A stretch of DNA of 64,000 bases from JASHPR01 sp963842355 (GCA_963842355.1 CAWJGC010000013.1:1-64000), one strand, 5' to 3'. Numbered from the stretch's first letter, positions 9,593 to 19,585 are shown. Notes: generated from the sequence alone by a model not told the origin. A program made the numbers and translations.

Positions 9593-9865
9593 GCGTGTCG
9601 GTCCGCATCCCCACCATCCTGCGCACCTACACGGGCGGTGCCGCCGAGGTGACCGCGGAGGAGGGAACCCTGCGCGACGTCATCGCGAAGTTGGACACGG
9701 CGTATCCCGGGCTCGGCCGGCCGGATTCTCGACGAGAGCGGGAAGCTCCGGCGCTTCGTCAACGTCTACGTCGGCGAGGAGGACGTGCGGCTCGCGCAGG
9801 GGCTCGACACCGAGGTGCCTCCGGGGGTCCAGGTCTCGGTGATTCCCGCCGTCGCCGGCGGCTGA
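9589..9865 (+). pseudogene. MoaD/ThiS-family sulfur carrier, +1 frameshift
   Basis: Ubiquitin-like sulfur carrier coupled to thrC by an ATGA overlap. The first part reads MSVSVRIPTILRTYTGGAAE through LDTAYPGL; the rest, RRFVNVYVGEEDVRLAQGLD and VSVIPAVAGG, is in another frame. Removing one G in the GC run near 9712-9721 restores a single ~91-residue reading frame ending at TGA 9865, with the C-terminal Gly-Gly that such carriers need for adenylation and thiocarboxylate formation. Either a true broken gene or a sequencing error. Partner enzymes (MoeB-like activator) are not in the window. Confidence 0.8.
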
Positions 9866-10165
9866 CGGGCGTCAGGCGCCAGCCGGCCGTAAGACAGGCC
9901 CCCCTGCTGGCGGCGCTGGAGCGCCGGAACCCCCGACCCCGAGAGGGGTGCCGTATCAGCCTGCAAGCGGCAGCAACTCAGCAGCTACGGAGTAACTGGA
10001 CGCAGGGGTGCACGCTACGATGTAATGTCATGTCCGGTCGCTGTCGGTACGGCGAGAACGGCAAGCACGGCTTGCGCAGCACGTCTGGCCCGCTCCGCGA
10101 TCGACGGGTTTCGCGGTGGCAAGGGCGGAACCCGAAGCCCGAGCAGAGTTAGGGAGTTGTTGGTA
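9866..10165 (+). other. intergenic leader upstream of cold-shock gene
   Basis: About 300 bases without a gene. A small hairpin GGCGCTGGAGCGCC lies near 9911-9924, after the sulfur-carrier gene. A TACGAT-like -10 near 10015 would give a leader of roughly 130 nt before the cold-shock start, as is common for csp mRNAs. No further element recognised. Confidence 0.4.
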
Positions 10166-10366
10166 ATGGCTCAGGGCACCGTCAAATGGTTCAACGCGGA
10201 CAAGGGCTACGGCTTCATCGCGGTCGACGGTGGTAGGGATGTGTTCGTCCACTTCTCAGCCATCCAGTCGGATGGCTACCGCACCCTGGAAGAGGGCCAG
10301 CGGGTCGAATTCGACATCACACAGAGCGACCGCGGACCGCAGGCAGAGGCGGTTCGCACCGTCTAG
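10166..10366 (+). CDS. cspA: cold-shock protein (CspA family)
   Basis: 66-residue single cold-shock domain, an RNA chaperone that melts mRNA structure. RNP1 (KGYGFIAV) and RNP2 (VFVHFSAI) are intact, and the start MAQGTVKWFNADKGYGFI is canonical. ATG 10166 has AGGGAG upstream at 10151-10156. It lies between the thrC-sulfur carrier pair and groEL; I recall the same order around groEL2 in Streptomyces coelicolor, so synteny rather than a shared operon is likely, since groEL has its own CIRCE promoter region. Confidence 0.96.
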   Translation: MAQGTVKWFNADKGYGFIAVDGGRDVFVHFSAIQSDGYRTLEEGQRVEFDITQSDRGPQAEAVRTV

Positions 10367-10445
10367 GCTCTGACCACGTGCCGGAAGGCCCGGTCCCTGG
10401 CGAGGGGGCCGGGCCTTCTGGCGTGCCGGGCCGTAACCGGTCCGG

Positions 10446-10472
10446 CTTGCACTCTCACCCCGAGAGTGCTAA
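10446..10472 (+). promoter_or_regulatory. CIRCE operator 1
   Basis: CTTGCACTC, nine bases, GAGTGCTAA: the HrcA-binding CIRCE palindrome (consensus TTAGCACTC-N9-GAGTGCTAA) with small changes in the left arm. It lies about 170 bp before the groEL start and predicts heat-shock repression by HrcA. Confidence 0.92.
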
Positions 10473-10480
10473 ACAGGTCG

Positions 10481-10507
10481 TTGGCACTCTCGGGGTGAGA
10501 GTGACAA
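10481..10507 (+). promoter_or_regulatory. CIRCE operator 2
   Basis: TTGGCACTC, nine bases, GAGTGACAA: second CIRCE-like palindrome, 8 bp after the first. Its spacer TCGGGGTGA is the exact reverse complement of the first spacer, so the two operators together form one long inverted repeat. Confidence 0.85.
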
Positions 10508-10639
10508 CGCAGTGACATGACCGGGGCGACGAGGCCGATCCGGTGGCAGGCAGGGACTGCCCGCGGGTGAGGCCGTCCGTCGCGGGCGTCGGCTCGGTCG
10601 GCACGCAAGGCACAAAGTTCCGGGAGGACTGGAAAGCCT

Positions 10640-12262
<1,623 letters not shown>

Positions 12263-12288
12263 TCCTGCTCGTCCCGCATGGTCGACGC

Positions 12289-12324
12289 GAGGAGGCGGTC
12301 CCGAAGGTTCGGGACCGCCTCCTC
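12289..12324 (+). terminator. groEL terminator hairpin
   Basis: Perfect 17-bp stem (12289-12305 with 12308-12324) and a two-base loop, 27 bases after the groEL stop. The following GGGCGTTTG has only a short T run, as usual in high-GC actinobacteria. Confidence 0.85.
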
Positions 12325-12447
12325 GGGCGTTTGCGGGGGTGATACCGGCCGATCCGGCGCTGCCAGCCCGGGCGAACCCGGACTCACCAGGCCACGACTT
12401 CGCCCGCCAGGCTCCACAACATCGCCCAGAAGAGGGATCATCTGCGC

Positions 12448-13872
12448 ATGGAGCCCACTGCGGAGCAACTCATCCGCGACTACCTCAACCGGCTGTCGGT
12501 TGCGGCACGGACCAGGCTGCGCTCGGACGACCGGCGCGCGTTCCTCGCCCGGACGCGTGACTTCATCGAGCGCCGGACCGGTGCGCCTGACACCGCCGAC
12601 CCGGCCCAGGTGCGGGAGGTTCTCTCCGCTCTCGGCGAGCCAGCGGCCGCGGTCGAGCAGGAGCAGGCCAGACTGACGGCGGAACGGAACAAGCGAGCGG
12701 CCGCTCGTTCCAGCCTCTGGCGGCCCCGGCCCCGGGACGGCGCGCCCGCCGGGGAAGGTCAGCCAGAAGACGACGGCGGCACCGCGCCGCCCTCTGCTTC
12801 GACTCCCAGTCCCGCTCCTGCTCCCGACCCTCGCCCCGCTCACCATCATCGTCACCCCATCAGGCGCGTCGCCGTCGACGTGTCGCATCTCATGGGTCGC
12901 GAGCTGACCGGGGACATCGAAAAGAAAGTGAAGGTGAATCGGCCGGTCACGTCCCGCTGGCGGCCGGGCGAGCCGGTGAAGCAACGGCAGAGCCGTCCCC
13001 TGCGCGTCCCCCAGCCGCGGGTGGGCGGGGCGGGCGGTTCGCAGCGCTCCGGCGATACCGAGACGTCACCGCCCGGGCCCGGTGGCCAGGCGCCGCCGAA
13101 GGGAACTCCGCCAGATTCCGGTCCTGGCCCGGCCGGGCTGCCCGGGGACGCGGGCCTGGGGGCCGTGCCGCCGGGGGCCGGGGGCTCGCCAGGGGCCGGG
13201 CCGCCGGGGGCCGGGCCGACCGCGGACGGCTCCGTGGCGGGCGCTACTCCCGGGGCCAGCCTGACCGACGGTGCTACGTCAGCGGTCAGCACACCCGGGG
13301 GCGGCGCGCCAGGCGCCAGCACGCCGGGGGCCGGGCGTCCCGGAGACGGCCCGGGCGCCGCTCCCACGGCGGCGGCGCCACCCAACCGCGCTCCGACGCC
13401 GGCCAGGCTTTTCGCGCAGGCGACCCCCTCACGTCAGTTGCGTCTCCCGCGTGCGCAGCTGACCGGGGTCACCCGGATCCTGGCCGGCCTCTGGCGTGAG
13501 CACCGGCTGGAAGCGGCTTCCCTGTTCCTGCTGGCCCTGGGCGGGCTGATCTACCCGATCCCGGTCTGGCTGCTCGGCTTCTCGCTCTGGTTGCTCGGGG
13601 TGATCGTCGTGGCCCTGTCCGGGCTGTGGCACCCCTGGGACAAGTGGGTCGGTCTGGCCGGGCCGGTGTTCGTGATCATCGGCGGTGCCGCTACGGCTCT
13701 GGCGCTCGGCGGCAAGCGTCACACGTTCGGCGACTACGTTCACGAGGTCCTGGCCAGCGAGGTGTACTGGACAAAAATCGCCCCCCTGCTCGGGGCCGGG
13801 TACCTGGCCTGGCGTGCTTACCGCGGCCGCCGATCCCCGGTGCCGCCGTGGAACCGTCCGCATCGCATCTAG
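12448..13872 (+). CDS. membrane protein with HAAS-like N-terminal domain
   Basis: 474-residue protein of unknown function. The N-terminus (MEPTAEQLIRDYLNRLSVAA to VREVLSALGEP, residues 1-70) looks like the HAAS/DUF1700 signalling helix-hairpin found in small actinobacterial and bacillar membrane proteins. A long low-complexity Pro/Gly/Ala linker (about 90-330) follows, then three TM helices near ASLFLLALGGLIYPIPVWLL, LLGVIVVALSGLW and PVFVIIGGAATALAL. The tail is basic. Situated after groEL but separated by a terminator. The linker may span the envelope or be intrinsically disordered in the cytoplasm; this cannot be told. Confidence 0.8.
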   Translation: MEPTAEQLIRDYLNRLSVAARTRLRSDDRRAFLARTRDFIERRTGAPDTADPAQVREVLSALGEPAAAVEQEQARLTAERNKRAAARSSLWRPRPRDGAPAGEGQPEDDGGTAPPSASTPSPAPAPDPRPAHHHRHPIRRVAVDVSHLMGRELTGDIEKKVKVNRPVTSRWRPGEPVKQRQSRPLRVPQPRVGGAGGSQRSGDTETSPPGPGGQAPPKGTPPDSGPGPAGLPGDAGLGAVPPGAGGSPGAGPPGAGPTADGSVAGATPGASLTDGATSAVSTPGGGAPGASTPGAGRPGDGPGAAPTAAAPPNRAPTPARLFAQATPSRQLRLPRAQLTGVTRILAGLWREHRLEAASLFLLALGGLIYPIPVWLLGFSLWLLGVIVVALSGLWHPWDKWVGLAGPVFVIIGGAATALALGGKRHTFGDYVHEVLASEVYWTKIAPLLGAGYLAWRAYRGRRSPVPPWNRPHRI

Positions 13873-13897
13873 CGCGGCACCCACCCGCGGAATGCAT

Positions 13898-13922
13898 CAG
13901 GCCGCCGGGACCTGGCGGCCTG
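13898..13922 (+). terminator. hairpin terminator
   Basis: Perfect 9-bp stem (CAGGCCGCC / GGCGGCCTG) with a seven-base loop, 26 bases after the HAAS-domain gene. No T tract. The rest of 13923-14232 holds no gene that I can recognise, and is presumably the promoter and leader of the next cold-shock-type gene. Confidence 0.65.
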
Positions 13923-14232
13923 CGCTGTGCCGGGCGCAACCGGCCGGGCCGGTTCCGCGGATGATTGCCACGGCCTGGGCGCGGGTATCACTGAAGTGCG
14001 GATCTTGATGCTTTGCGGGGGTTGGCTGGCGGTACCCGCTATTTCCTGGCTTCGCACGCGATCCCGTCCCAGCACCATCCGACGTGTGAGGCCGAGGAGG
14101 GCGTGGCCCTGGCTGGATGAGCCGGGGCCACGTCGCTGGGCCAGGATCCGCCATACGCGCCGCCGTACCGATAGCCTGGTGGCGTTCGCCCATGGGCGCT
14201 TCCATGGTTCCTCTTCGCGTAAGGTCTCGCTC

Positions 14233-14616
14233 GTGCCCACTGGCAAGGTCAAGTGGTATGACGCCGACAAGGGGTTCGGCTTCCTCACCCGTGACGACGG
14301 GGGTGAGGTATTCGTGCACTCAACCGCCCTGGAGAGTGCTAATACCGTGCTGCGTCCCGGCCAGCGCGTCGAATTCGGCGTGGCCGAGGGTCGCCGGGGG
14401 ACCCAGGCCCTTCAGGTGCGGACCCTTGAGCCGCCGCCGACCGTGGCCAAGGTCAGCAGGAAGAGCCCCGACGAGATGACCGTGATCATCGAGGACCTGA
14501 TCAAGCTGCTCGACGGGCTGTCGAACACCTACCGGCGCGGCAAGCATCCCGACAACCGGGACGCCAAGAAGATCGCCGCCGTGCTCCGCGCCGTCGCGGG
14601 CGACCTGGAGGCCTGA
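14233..14616 (+). CDS. cold-shock-domain protein with C-terminal helical extension
   Basis: 127-residue two-part protein. Residues 1-65 are a cold-shock domain (GKVKWYDADKGFGFLTRDDG and VFVHSTAL), and the rest (EMTVIIEDLIKLLDGLSNTY to VLRAVAGDLEA) is a helical extension conserved in actinobacteria. GTG 14233 is chosen because the CSD begins directly there; the open frame upstream is not protein-like. In Streptomyces such a gene is found beside DUF3027 and an MFS gene, as here. RNA or single-stranded DNA binding is inferred from the domain. Confidence 0.9.
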   Translation: MPTGKVKWYDADKGFGFLTRDDGGEVFVHSTALESANTVLRPGQRVEFGVAEGRRGTQALQVRTLEPPPTVAKVSRKSPDEMTVIIEDLIKLLDGLSNTYRRGKHPDNRDAKKIAAVLRAVAGDLEA

Positions 14617-14647
14617 GGCCGGCGGTCCTGGCGCGGGCGGGGCGGCG

Positions 14648-16177
14648 CTAAGACGAAGCAGGCGGGGCGGGGCGCCGCTGACGCGAGGCCGAGGCCGCGG
14701 CTGCGGTCGCGACGTCGCCCGGGTACCGTCGGCTCGCCGCGAACAGGAACACCGCCGAGGCGCTCAGCGGAACCATCATGACCACGAACGTCCACCGCAG
14801 CCCGCTGGTGCTGCCACCGAACACGTACTGGGACACCGCCCCGAACAGCAACGGGGCGAGCGCCTGCGCCCCGGTGCGCACGAAGTTGCGTATGCCTTCG
14901 GCCCGTCCCCACAGCCACGGGGGCATGATGTCCAGGCGCGCGGCGTCTATGGGCGGGTTCTGGGCCGACAGGAAGACCGCGGCGAGGACGATATACGGCA
15001 GCGCGGTGACCGCGCTCCTGGTGAAAAGGGCCGGGATGAACAGCAGCACGGTCGCCGTGGCGGCCACCGCGGCGACCAGGACCCGGCCGTTTATCCTCCC
15101 CCGGTGCAGCAGGGCGTCGCCGATCGGCCCGCCGGACAGCACCCCGATGACCGCGCCGGCCCCGACCACGAGCAGCAGGAAATTGGCGAGCACCTGGCCG
15201 ACGCCGTACTGGCCCCGGACATACTCGACGCCGAAGGTCTGCACGCCGGCCAGGAAGTAGTAGCCGCAGGCGCCGGAGACGATCAGCGCGACGTTCGTGC
15301 GGACCCCCAGCACGTACCGGGCGGCCATGCCGAAGCTCATGCGCGGCCTGGAAGCCAGCCGCACCAGCTTGGGGTCGGGTGCGATCCCGCGGGCTTGCGC
15401 CAGCCGCTGGGCGTCGGTCGGCTCGTGCTTGGGTTTTTCTTCCCGCATTTCCGGCTGGGTTTGTTCCGCAGCGCCCGCGGGTGACCCGTAGCCGGGCTCG
15501 GGGGGCAGCACCCCCTGACCGCCCCTGGCCGGCTCGGGCAGCCGGAAGACCAGCCAGGCGAGAGCGAACGCGGGCAGGGCGAGGATGACGAAGGCCGCGC
15601 GCCACGACAACGCGGCGATGTCGCCGGTGACGGCGAACCCGACGCCGGCCCCGGCCAGTTCCCCGGTCAGGATGTAGCCGTAGATCTTCCCCCGTTCGGA
15701 ACCCGGGATCCAGTCCCCGACCAGCGACGCCACCGTGGGAGCCGTGGCGGCGGTCACCGCTCCGAGCCAGACCCGGTCGAACAGCAGCTGAGCGAACGAG
15801 TGGGCGGTCGCGCCCCAGATCATCGCCACGCCCCAGATCACGATGGCGATGCCCAGGATCCAGGTGCGGCGCGCTCGGTCGGCCAGCACGCCGAACGGCA
15901 CCGAGAACACCGCTCCGACCAGCGAGGTCACGGCCACGAGCAGCCCGATGTCGGTGTTGCCTATGCCCAGTGCGTGCCGCAACTGGATGGCGGCCGCCCC
16001 GACGGTCGCCGCATCCGCGCTCGACAGAGCCAGGACGGCTCCGAGCACGAGCACGATCCGGGTACGCGCGGGCCCGCCGGAAGCCGCAACCAGTTGTCGC
16101 CGCGCGGCCTGCCCGCCGCGCCGGACAACCCGGGCAGCGGACCAGAGCGCCCGCGACCGTGGTGCCGGGCCTTCCAT
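14648..16177 (-). CDS. MFS transporter
   Basis: Major facilitator superfamily permease with about 12 TM helices in 509 residues. The loop 2-3 signature is FGVLADRARRTW (GxLaDrxgRr-like), and the two six-helix halves are separated by a charged cytoplasmic stretch (EKPKHEPTDAQRLAQARG). Substrate cannot be predicted; the helix-loop pattern is like the Spinster/phosphate-type drug:H+ antiporter group. ATG 16177 is preferred over a TTG three codons earlier. It converges on the CSD gene and diverges from the DUF3027 gene, a neighbourhood conserved in related genomes. Confidence 0.88.
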   Translation of the reverse strand: MEGPAPRSRALWSAARVVRRGGQAARRQLVAASGGPARTRIVLVLGAVLALSSADAATVGAAAIQLRHALGIGNTDIGLLVAVTSLVGAVFSVPFGVLADRARRTWILGIAIVIWGVAMIWGATAHSFAQLLFDRVWLGAVTAATAPTVASLVGDWIPGSERGKIYGYILTGELAGAGVGFAVTGDIAALSWRAAFVILALPAFALAWLVFRLPEPARGGQGVLPPEPGYGSPAGAAEQTQPEMREEKPKHEPTDAQRLAQARGIAPDPKLVRLASRPRMSFGMAARYVLGVRTNVALIVSGACGYYFLAGVQTFGVEYVRGQYGVGQVLANFLLLVVGAGAVIGVLSGGPIGDALLHRGRINGRVLVAAVAATATVLLFIPALFTRSAVTALPYIVLAAVFLSAQNPPIDAARLDIMPPWLWGRAEGIRNFVRTGAQALAPLLFGAVSQYVFGGSTSGLRWTFVVMMVPLSASAVFLFAASRRYPGDVATAAAASASRQRRPAPPASS

Positions 16178-16427
16178 GCTCCGCAATGGTCCTCGTTCTC
16201 CCCGGCCGCCCTTCTGGTTCGCCGAAGCGGGCGGCCAATGTGCCTCACGACGTTGAGAAGCATTCCAAGATCGCTACGGTGTCCCCCTCCGCGCACGTCC
16301 CCGACACACCCATAGCCCAAGTATTCTGCCTCTGCGTGGCTGCGACGACCGTGGCGGCCGCCAGATTGCGCGCAGTCCGAGGGATCGGGATGCGTGTTTA
16401 CCGTCGAATGAGGAACAATTACTTAAC

Positions 16428-17336
16428 GTGAGCTCGCTCCGTTCGCGCCCCAGGGAACTCGACCAAGCCTGCGTCGACGCCGTCGACCTGGCCCGCTCCG
16501 CCGCCGAGGAAGAAGCCGGCCCGGGGCAGGTAGGGCCGCACGTGGGCGTCGTGGGTGAAGGCGACCGCATCGTGACCCACCTGTTCGCGTGCCTGGATCC
16601 CGCCTACCTGGGCTGGCGGTGGGCGGTCACCGTCGCCCGGGCCTCCAGGGCCAAGTCCGTGACGGTCAGCGAGAGCCTGCTGCTGCCCGGCCCGGATTCG
16701 CTTCTCGCGCCCGACTGGGTGCCGTGGCGCGACCGCGTGCGGCCCGGCGACGTGGGCGTCGGCGATCTCCTGCCCGCCCACTCCGATGATGAGCGGCTCG
16801 TTCCCGCGGCCGTGCTCGAAGGCGACGAGGGCGTGCTGGACTGGGACGACAGCCCGGCCTGGAGCCCGGGGGTACCCCAGGCGGAGCTGGCCGTCACCAC
16901 CCACGAGACCGAGGCGCTCCGGCCGGCCGTGACCCGGCCGGCCGAGACCCGGGACTCGGACCTGACCCCAGAGCCCTCTCGGGTCCTGTCTGCGGCCGGC
17001 CGCGACGAGACCGCGCTGCGCTGGTACACCGGCGATCATGGCCCGCGCAGCCCGCTGGCGCACGCTGCGCCCGGCCCGTGCATGACCTGCGGCTTCCTGG
17101 TCCGGCTCTCCGGTCCGCTCGGGCGGGTCTTCGGGGTGTGCGCGAACGAGTACGCGCCGGACGACGGGCGGGTCGTATCTCTCGATCACGGATGCGGGGC
17201 ACACTCCGAGGCGATGAATCCCGATGGCGCCTACGGCGCGGCGTCACCGGTGATCGATGAGCTCGGATACGACCTCGTCGACACGCCTGGTGTCTCGATG
17301 GAAGAGACCGTCTTCGAGTCACTCGACCACGCGTAG
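16428..17336 (+). CDS. DUF3027 protein
   Basis: 302-residue actinobacterial protein of the DUF3027 family, function unknown. Visible features: the N-terminal helix with ACVDAVDLARSAAEEEAG, the WRWAVTVARA block with GWRW, an acidic middle, and a C-terminal cysteine set CMTC...GVCANEYAPDDGRVVSLDHGCG that could bind a metal. GTG 16428 gives the family start. Neighbours (CSD protein, MFS) are those seen in other actinobacteria. Confidence 0.88.
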   Translation: MSSLRSRPRELDQACVDAVDLARSAAEEEAGPGQVGPHVGVVGEGDRIVTHLFACLDPAYLGWRWAVTVARASRAKSVTVSESLLLPGPDSLLAPDWVPWRDRVRPGDVGVGDLLPAHSDDERLVPAAVLEGDEGVLDWDDSPAWSPGVPQAELAVTTHETEALRPAVTRPAETRDSDLTPEPSRVLSAAGRDETALRWYTGDHGPRSPLAHAAPGPCMTCGFLVRLSGPLGRVFGVCANEYAPDDGRVVSLDHGCGAHSEAMNPDGAYGAASPVIDELGYDLVDTPGVSMEETVFESLDHA

Positions 17337-17349
17337 GCAGCCGCCGGGG

Positions 17350-17610
17350 TCACCGAGCGGCTGAGCCGGCCCGGCGCTCGGCGGCGCGGGCGCGCGATCG
17401 CTTGAGTATGGGCACGTACAGCAGGCCGAACAGGCCCAGGCCGAGGCCGGTGACGCAGGTCCAGATCCACCAGCGGTCGGACGCCGGGATCTGCGTCCTG
17501 ACCACGAGCAGGACGATCAGGGCGATCACCCATCCGCCGGTGATGACCGCGGCGACCAGCTGGTCGTTGGCCTCGAGCGGCGCCGGACTGGGTCGGCGGG
17601 TGCTGCTCAC
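17350..17610 (-). CDS. DUF2530 small membrane protein
   Basis: 86-residue protein with two TM helices (about residues 28-48 and 54-74) and the family motif DRWWIWTCVTGLGLGLFGLL, matching DUF2530, a conserved actinobacterial family without known function. GTG 17610 is chosen: it starts at the first residues typical for the family; a longer frame reaches 17733. Converges with DUF3027 (13 bases between stops). Confidence 0.85.
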   Translation of the reverse strand: MSSTRRPSPAPLEANDQLVAAVITGGWVIALIVLLVVRTQIPASDRWWIWTCVTGLGLGLFGLLYVPILKRSRARAAERRAGSAAR

Positions 17611-17688
17611 GTGTTCCACGGTAGCTGGCGGTGTCCCGCATGGTGTACTTGGACCGGGCCCGTGAACCCGCGGAGGCCCGTTCATCTC

Positions 17689-17753
17689 GCTAACGGCGTG
17701 ACGGAATGTCGGCGACTCGGCTGCCGTTAGCAAAAGTAATGACTCAGGCTAAC
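17689..17753 (+). promoter_or_regulatory. candidate MarR operator, three GCTAAC half sites
   Basis: GCTAACGGC at 17689-17697 and GCCGTTAGC at 17723-17731 are an exact 9-bp inverted pair; a third GCTAAC lies at 17748-17753, four bases before the marR start codon. The last two also form GTTAGC-N16-GCTAAC. Position and symmetry suggest autoregulation of the marR-MFS pair. Confidence 0.55.
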
Positions 17754-17757
17754 GAAC

Positions 17758-18213
17758 ATGACTACACCCCAGACCAGGTCCGACGCCGGCCTGGCCTCCG
17801 CACTCAGGATCTCGATCAGCCGGCTGGCGCGCCGGCTGCGCGCGGAACGGGCGGCACACGGGTTGCCCGCGCTGTCCGAGCTGTCCGACACCCAGCTGGG
17901 CGCCCTCGCGACGCTGGAGCGCCACGGCGCGATGACCCCGGGCGAGCTGGCCGACCACGAAAAGGTGCAGCCGCCCTCGATGACGAGGGTCATCGCCGTG
18001 CTGGAGCAGCGGAACCTGGTGATGCGGGCACCGCACGCGACCGACAAGCGCCAGGTGGTGCTCAGCGTGACCAGCGAGGGCCGGGACCTGGTATACCAGT
18101 CGCGCAGGCTCAGGGACGCCTGGCTGGCCAGGCGGCTGCGGGAGCTGACCCCGCAGGAGCGGGCCAAGCTGCGGGCGGCCGCGCCGATCCTGGAGAGGCT
18201 CAGCCAGTCCTAG
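17758..18213 (+). CDS. MarR family transcriptional regulator
   Basis: 151-residue winged helix-turn-helix repressor. The MarR pattern is clear: TQLGALATLERHGAMTPGEL, recognition helix PPSMTRVIAVLEQRNLVMRA and the wing ATDKRQVVLSVTSEGRDLV. The ATG lies four bases after a GCTAAC half site and has only a weak AGG before it. The stop TAG is followed at once by an MFS efflux gene, so the usual arrangement of a MarR repressor controlling its own drug-efflux partner is likely. Confidence 0.92.
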   Translation: MTTPQTRSDAGLASALRISISRLARRLRAERAAHGLPALSELSDTQLGALATLERHGAMTPGELADHEKVQPPSMTRVIAVLEQRNLVMRAPHATDKRQVVLSVTSEGRDLVYQSRRLRDAWLARRLRELTPQERAKLRAAAPILERLSQS

Positions 18214-19547
18214 CCACGCTGGCGCCGCCCCGGCCGCTGACACCCACCACCGGTCCGGCTACCACGGGACCCGCCGCCGCGGATCCCGCCGCCACGGGGC
18301 ACCGTACCTTCCGGTCGCTGCACAACCGCAACTATCGGCTCTTCGCGACCGGCCAGGTGATCTCGAACACCGGCAGCTGGATGCAGCGGGTGGCGCAGGA
18401 CTGGCTGGTGCTCGAGCTCACCCACAACAGCGGGTCGGCGCTCGGCATCACCACCGGGCTCCAGTTCCTGCCGCTGCTGCTGTTCAGCCTCTGGGGCGGG
18501 ATGGTCGCCGACCGCTACGACAAGCGCCGGATTCTGATGGCGACCCAGGCCCTGATGGGCGGGCTGGCCGTGGTCCTCGGCGTGCTGGCGCTGACCGGCA
18601 CCGTGAAGATCTGGCATGTGTACGCTCTCGCCTTCGCGCTCGGCCTGGTCACGGTCGTGGACAACCCGACCAGGCAGGCCTTCGCCGCCGAGATGGTGGG
18701 ACGCCGCGGCATGGCCAACGCGATCGCGCTCAACAGCGCGGTGTTCAACCTGGCCCGGATAGCGGGGCCGGCCGTGGCCGGCCTGGTCATCGCCGCGGTC
18801 GGGACCCCCACGGCGTTCCTGGTCAATGCGGTGTCCTACGGCGCGGTGCTGGTCAGCCTGAAGCTGATGCGGCCGTCCGAGCTGCACTCGGTGCAGCGGC
18901 TGCACCGGGCGAAGGGCCAGCTGCGCGAGGCGATGAGCTACGTGAAGGAGCGTCCCAGGCTGTGGATGACCATGGCGCTGATCTTCTTCGTCTCGACCTT
19001 CGGCATGAACTTCCAGGTGACCAACGCGCTGATGTCCCGCGAGGTGTTCCACACCGGGGCCGGCGCCTTCGGCCTCGCCTCCGCGGTGTTCGCCGCGGGC
19101 GCGCTCGGCGGCGCCCTGCTGGCCGCCCGCCGCGGACGGCCCACCACGGCGCTGCTGTTCGCGACGTCCTTCGCGTTCGGCTTGCTCGAGGTGGTTACCG
19201 GACTGATGCCCGATTTCTGGACATTCCTGATCATGCTGGTGCCGACCGGGCTCACGCTGCTCACCCTGACCACCGCGGCCAACTCGGCGACGCAGCTCAG
19301 TACCACCGCTGACATGCGGGGCCGGGTCATGGGCCTGTACCTGCTGGTCTTCCTGGGCGGGACGCCGCTCGGGTCGCCGCTGGCGGGGTGGATCGCCGAG
19401 GTCTACGGGCCGCGGATGAGCATGATCACCGGAGGCCTTATCTCCGTCGTGGCCACGGTCGTGATCGGGGCCATGCTCGCCCGCAGCCAGGGCGTGCGGG
19501 TCCGCGGGTACCTGCGGCCCGCCCGGCTGGCCCGGCTGGTCGCCTGA
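18213..19547 (+). CDS. MFS transporter (DHA3/EntS-like), start codon unclear
   Basis: About 440 residues with 12 predicted TM helices, beginning FRSLHNRNYRLFATGQVISN and carrying SLWGGMVADRYDKRRIL between helices 2 and 3; this is the DHA3/EntS type of multidrug or siderophore exporter. There is no ATG, GTG or TTG between the marR stop and TM1: candidates are ACG 18216, CTG 18219, or a GTG at about 18357 that would cut into helix 1. The frame is open through marR but not protein-like there. Either a non-standard start coupled to the marR stop, or a mutated start. Boundary given is the base overlapping the marR stop. Confidence 0.8.
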   Translation, partial: ATLAPPRPLTPTTGPATTGPAAADPAATGHRTFRSLHNRNYRLFATGQVISNTGSWMQRVAQDWLVLELTHNSGSALGITTGLQFLPLLLFSLWGGMVADRYDKRRILMATQALMGGLAVVLGVLALTGTVKIWHVYALAFALGLVTVVDNPTRQAFAAEMVGRRGMANAIALNSAVFNLARIAGPAVAGLVIAAVGTPTAFLVNAVSYGAVLVSLKLMRPSELHSVQRLHRAKGQLREAMSYVKERPRLWMTMALIFFVSTFGMNFQVTNALMSREVFHTGAGAFGLASAVFAAGALGGALLAARRGRPTTALLFATSFAFGLLEVVTGLMPDFWTFLIMLVPTGLTLLTLTTAANSATQLSTTADMRGRVMGLYLLVFLGGTPLGSPLAGWIAEVYGPRMSMITGGLISVVATVVIGAMLARSQGVRVRGYLRPARLARLVA

Positions 19548-19585
19548 GGCTTTCCTGGCCCACTTCGCCCCCGGAGCCAAGCTCT

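Noticed and set aside
8962..10152. 396-codon open frame spanning thrC and the sulfur carrier
   Set aside because: It is the shifted frame of thrC that happens to join the first half of the carrier frame; only the MSVSVRIP part is real.
17706..18212. long N-terminal extension of the MFS gene from ATG 17706
   Set aside because: It would overlap the whole marR gene; the extension is Arg/Gly/Ala-rich shadow sequence with no MFS homology.
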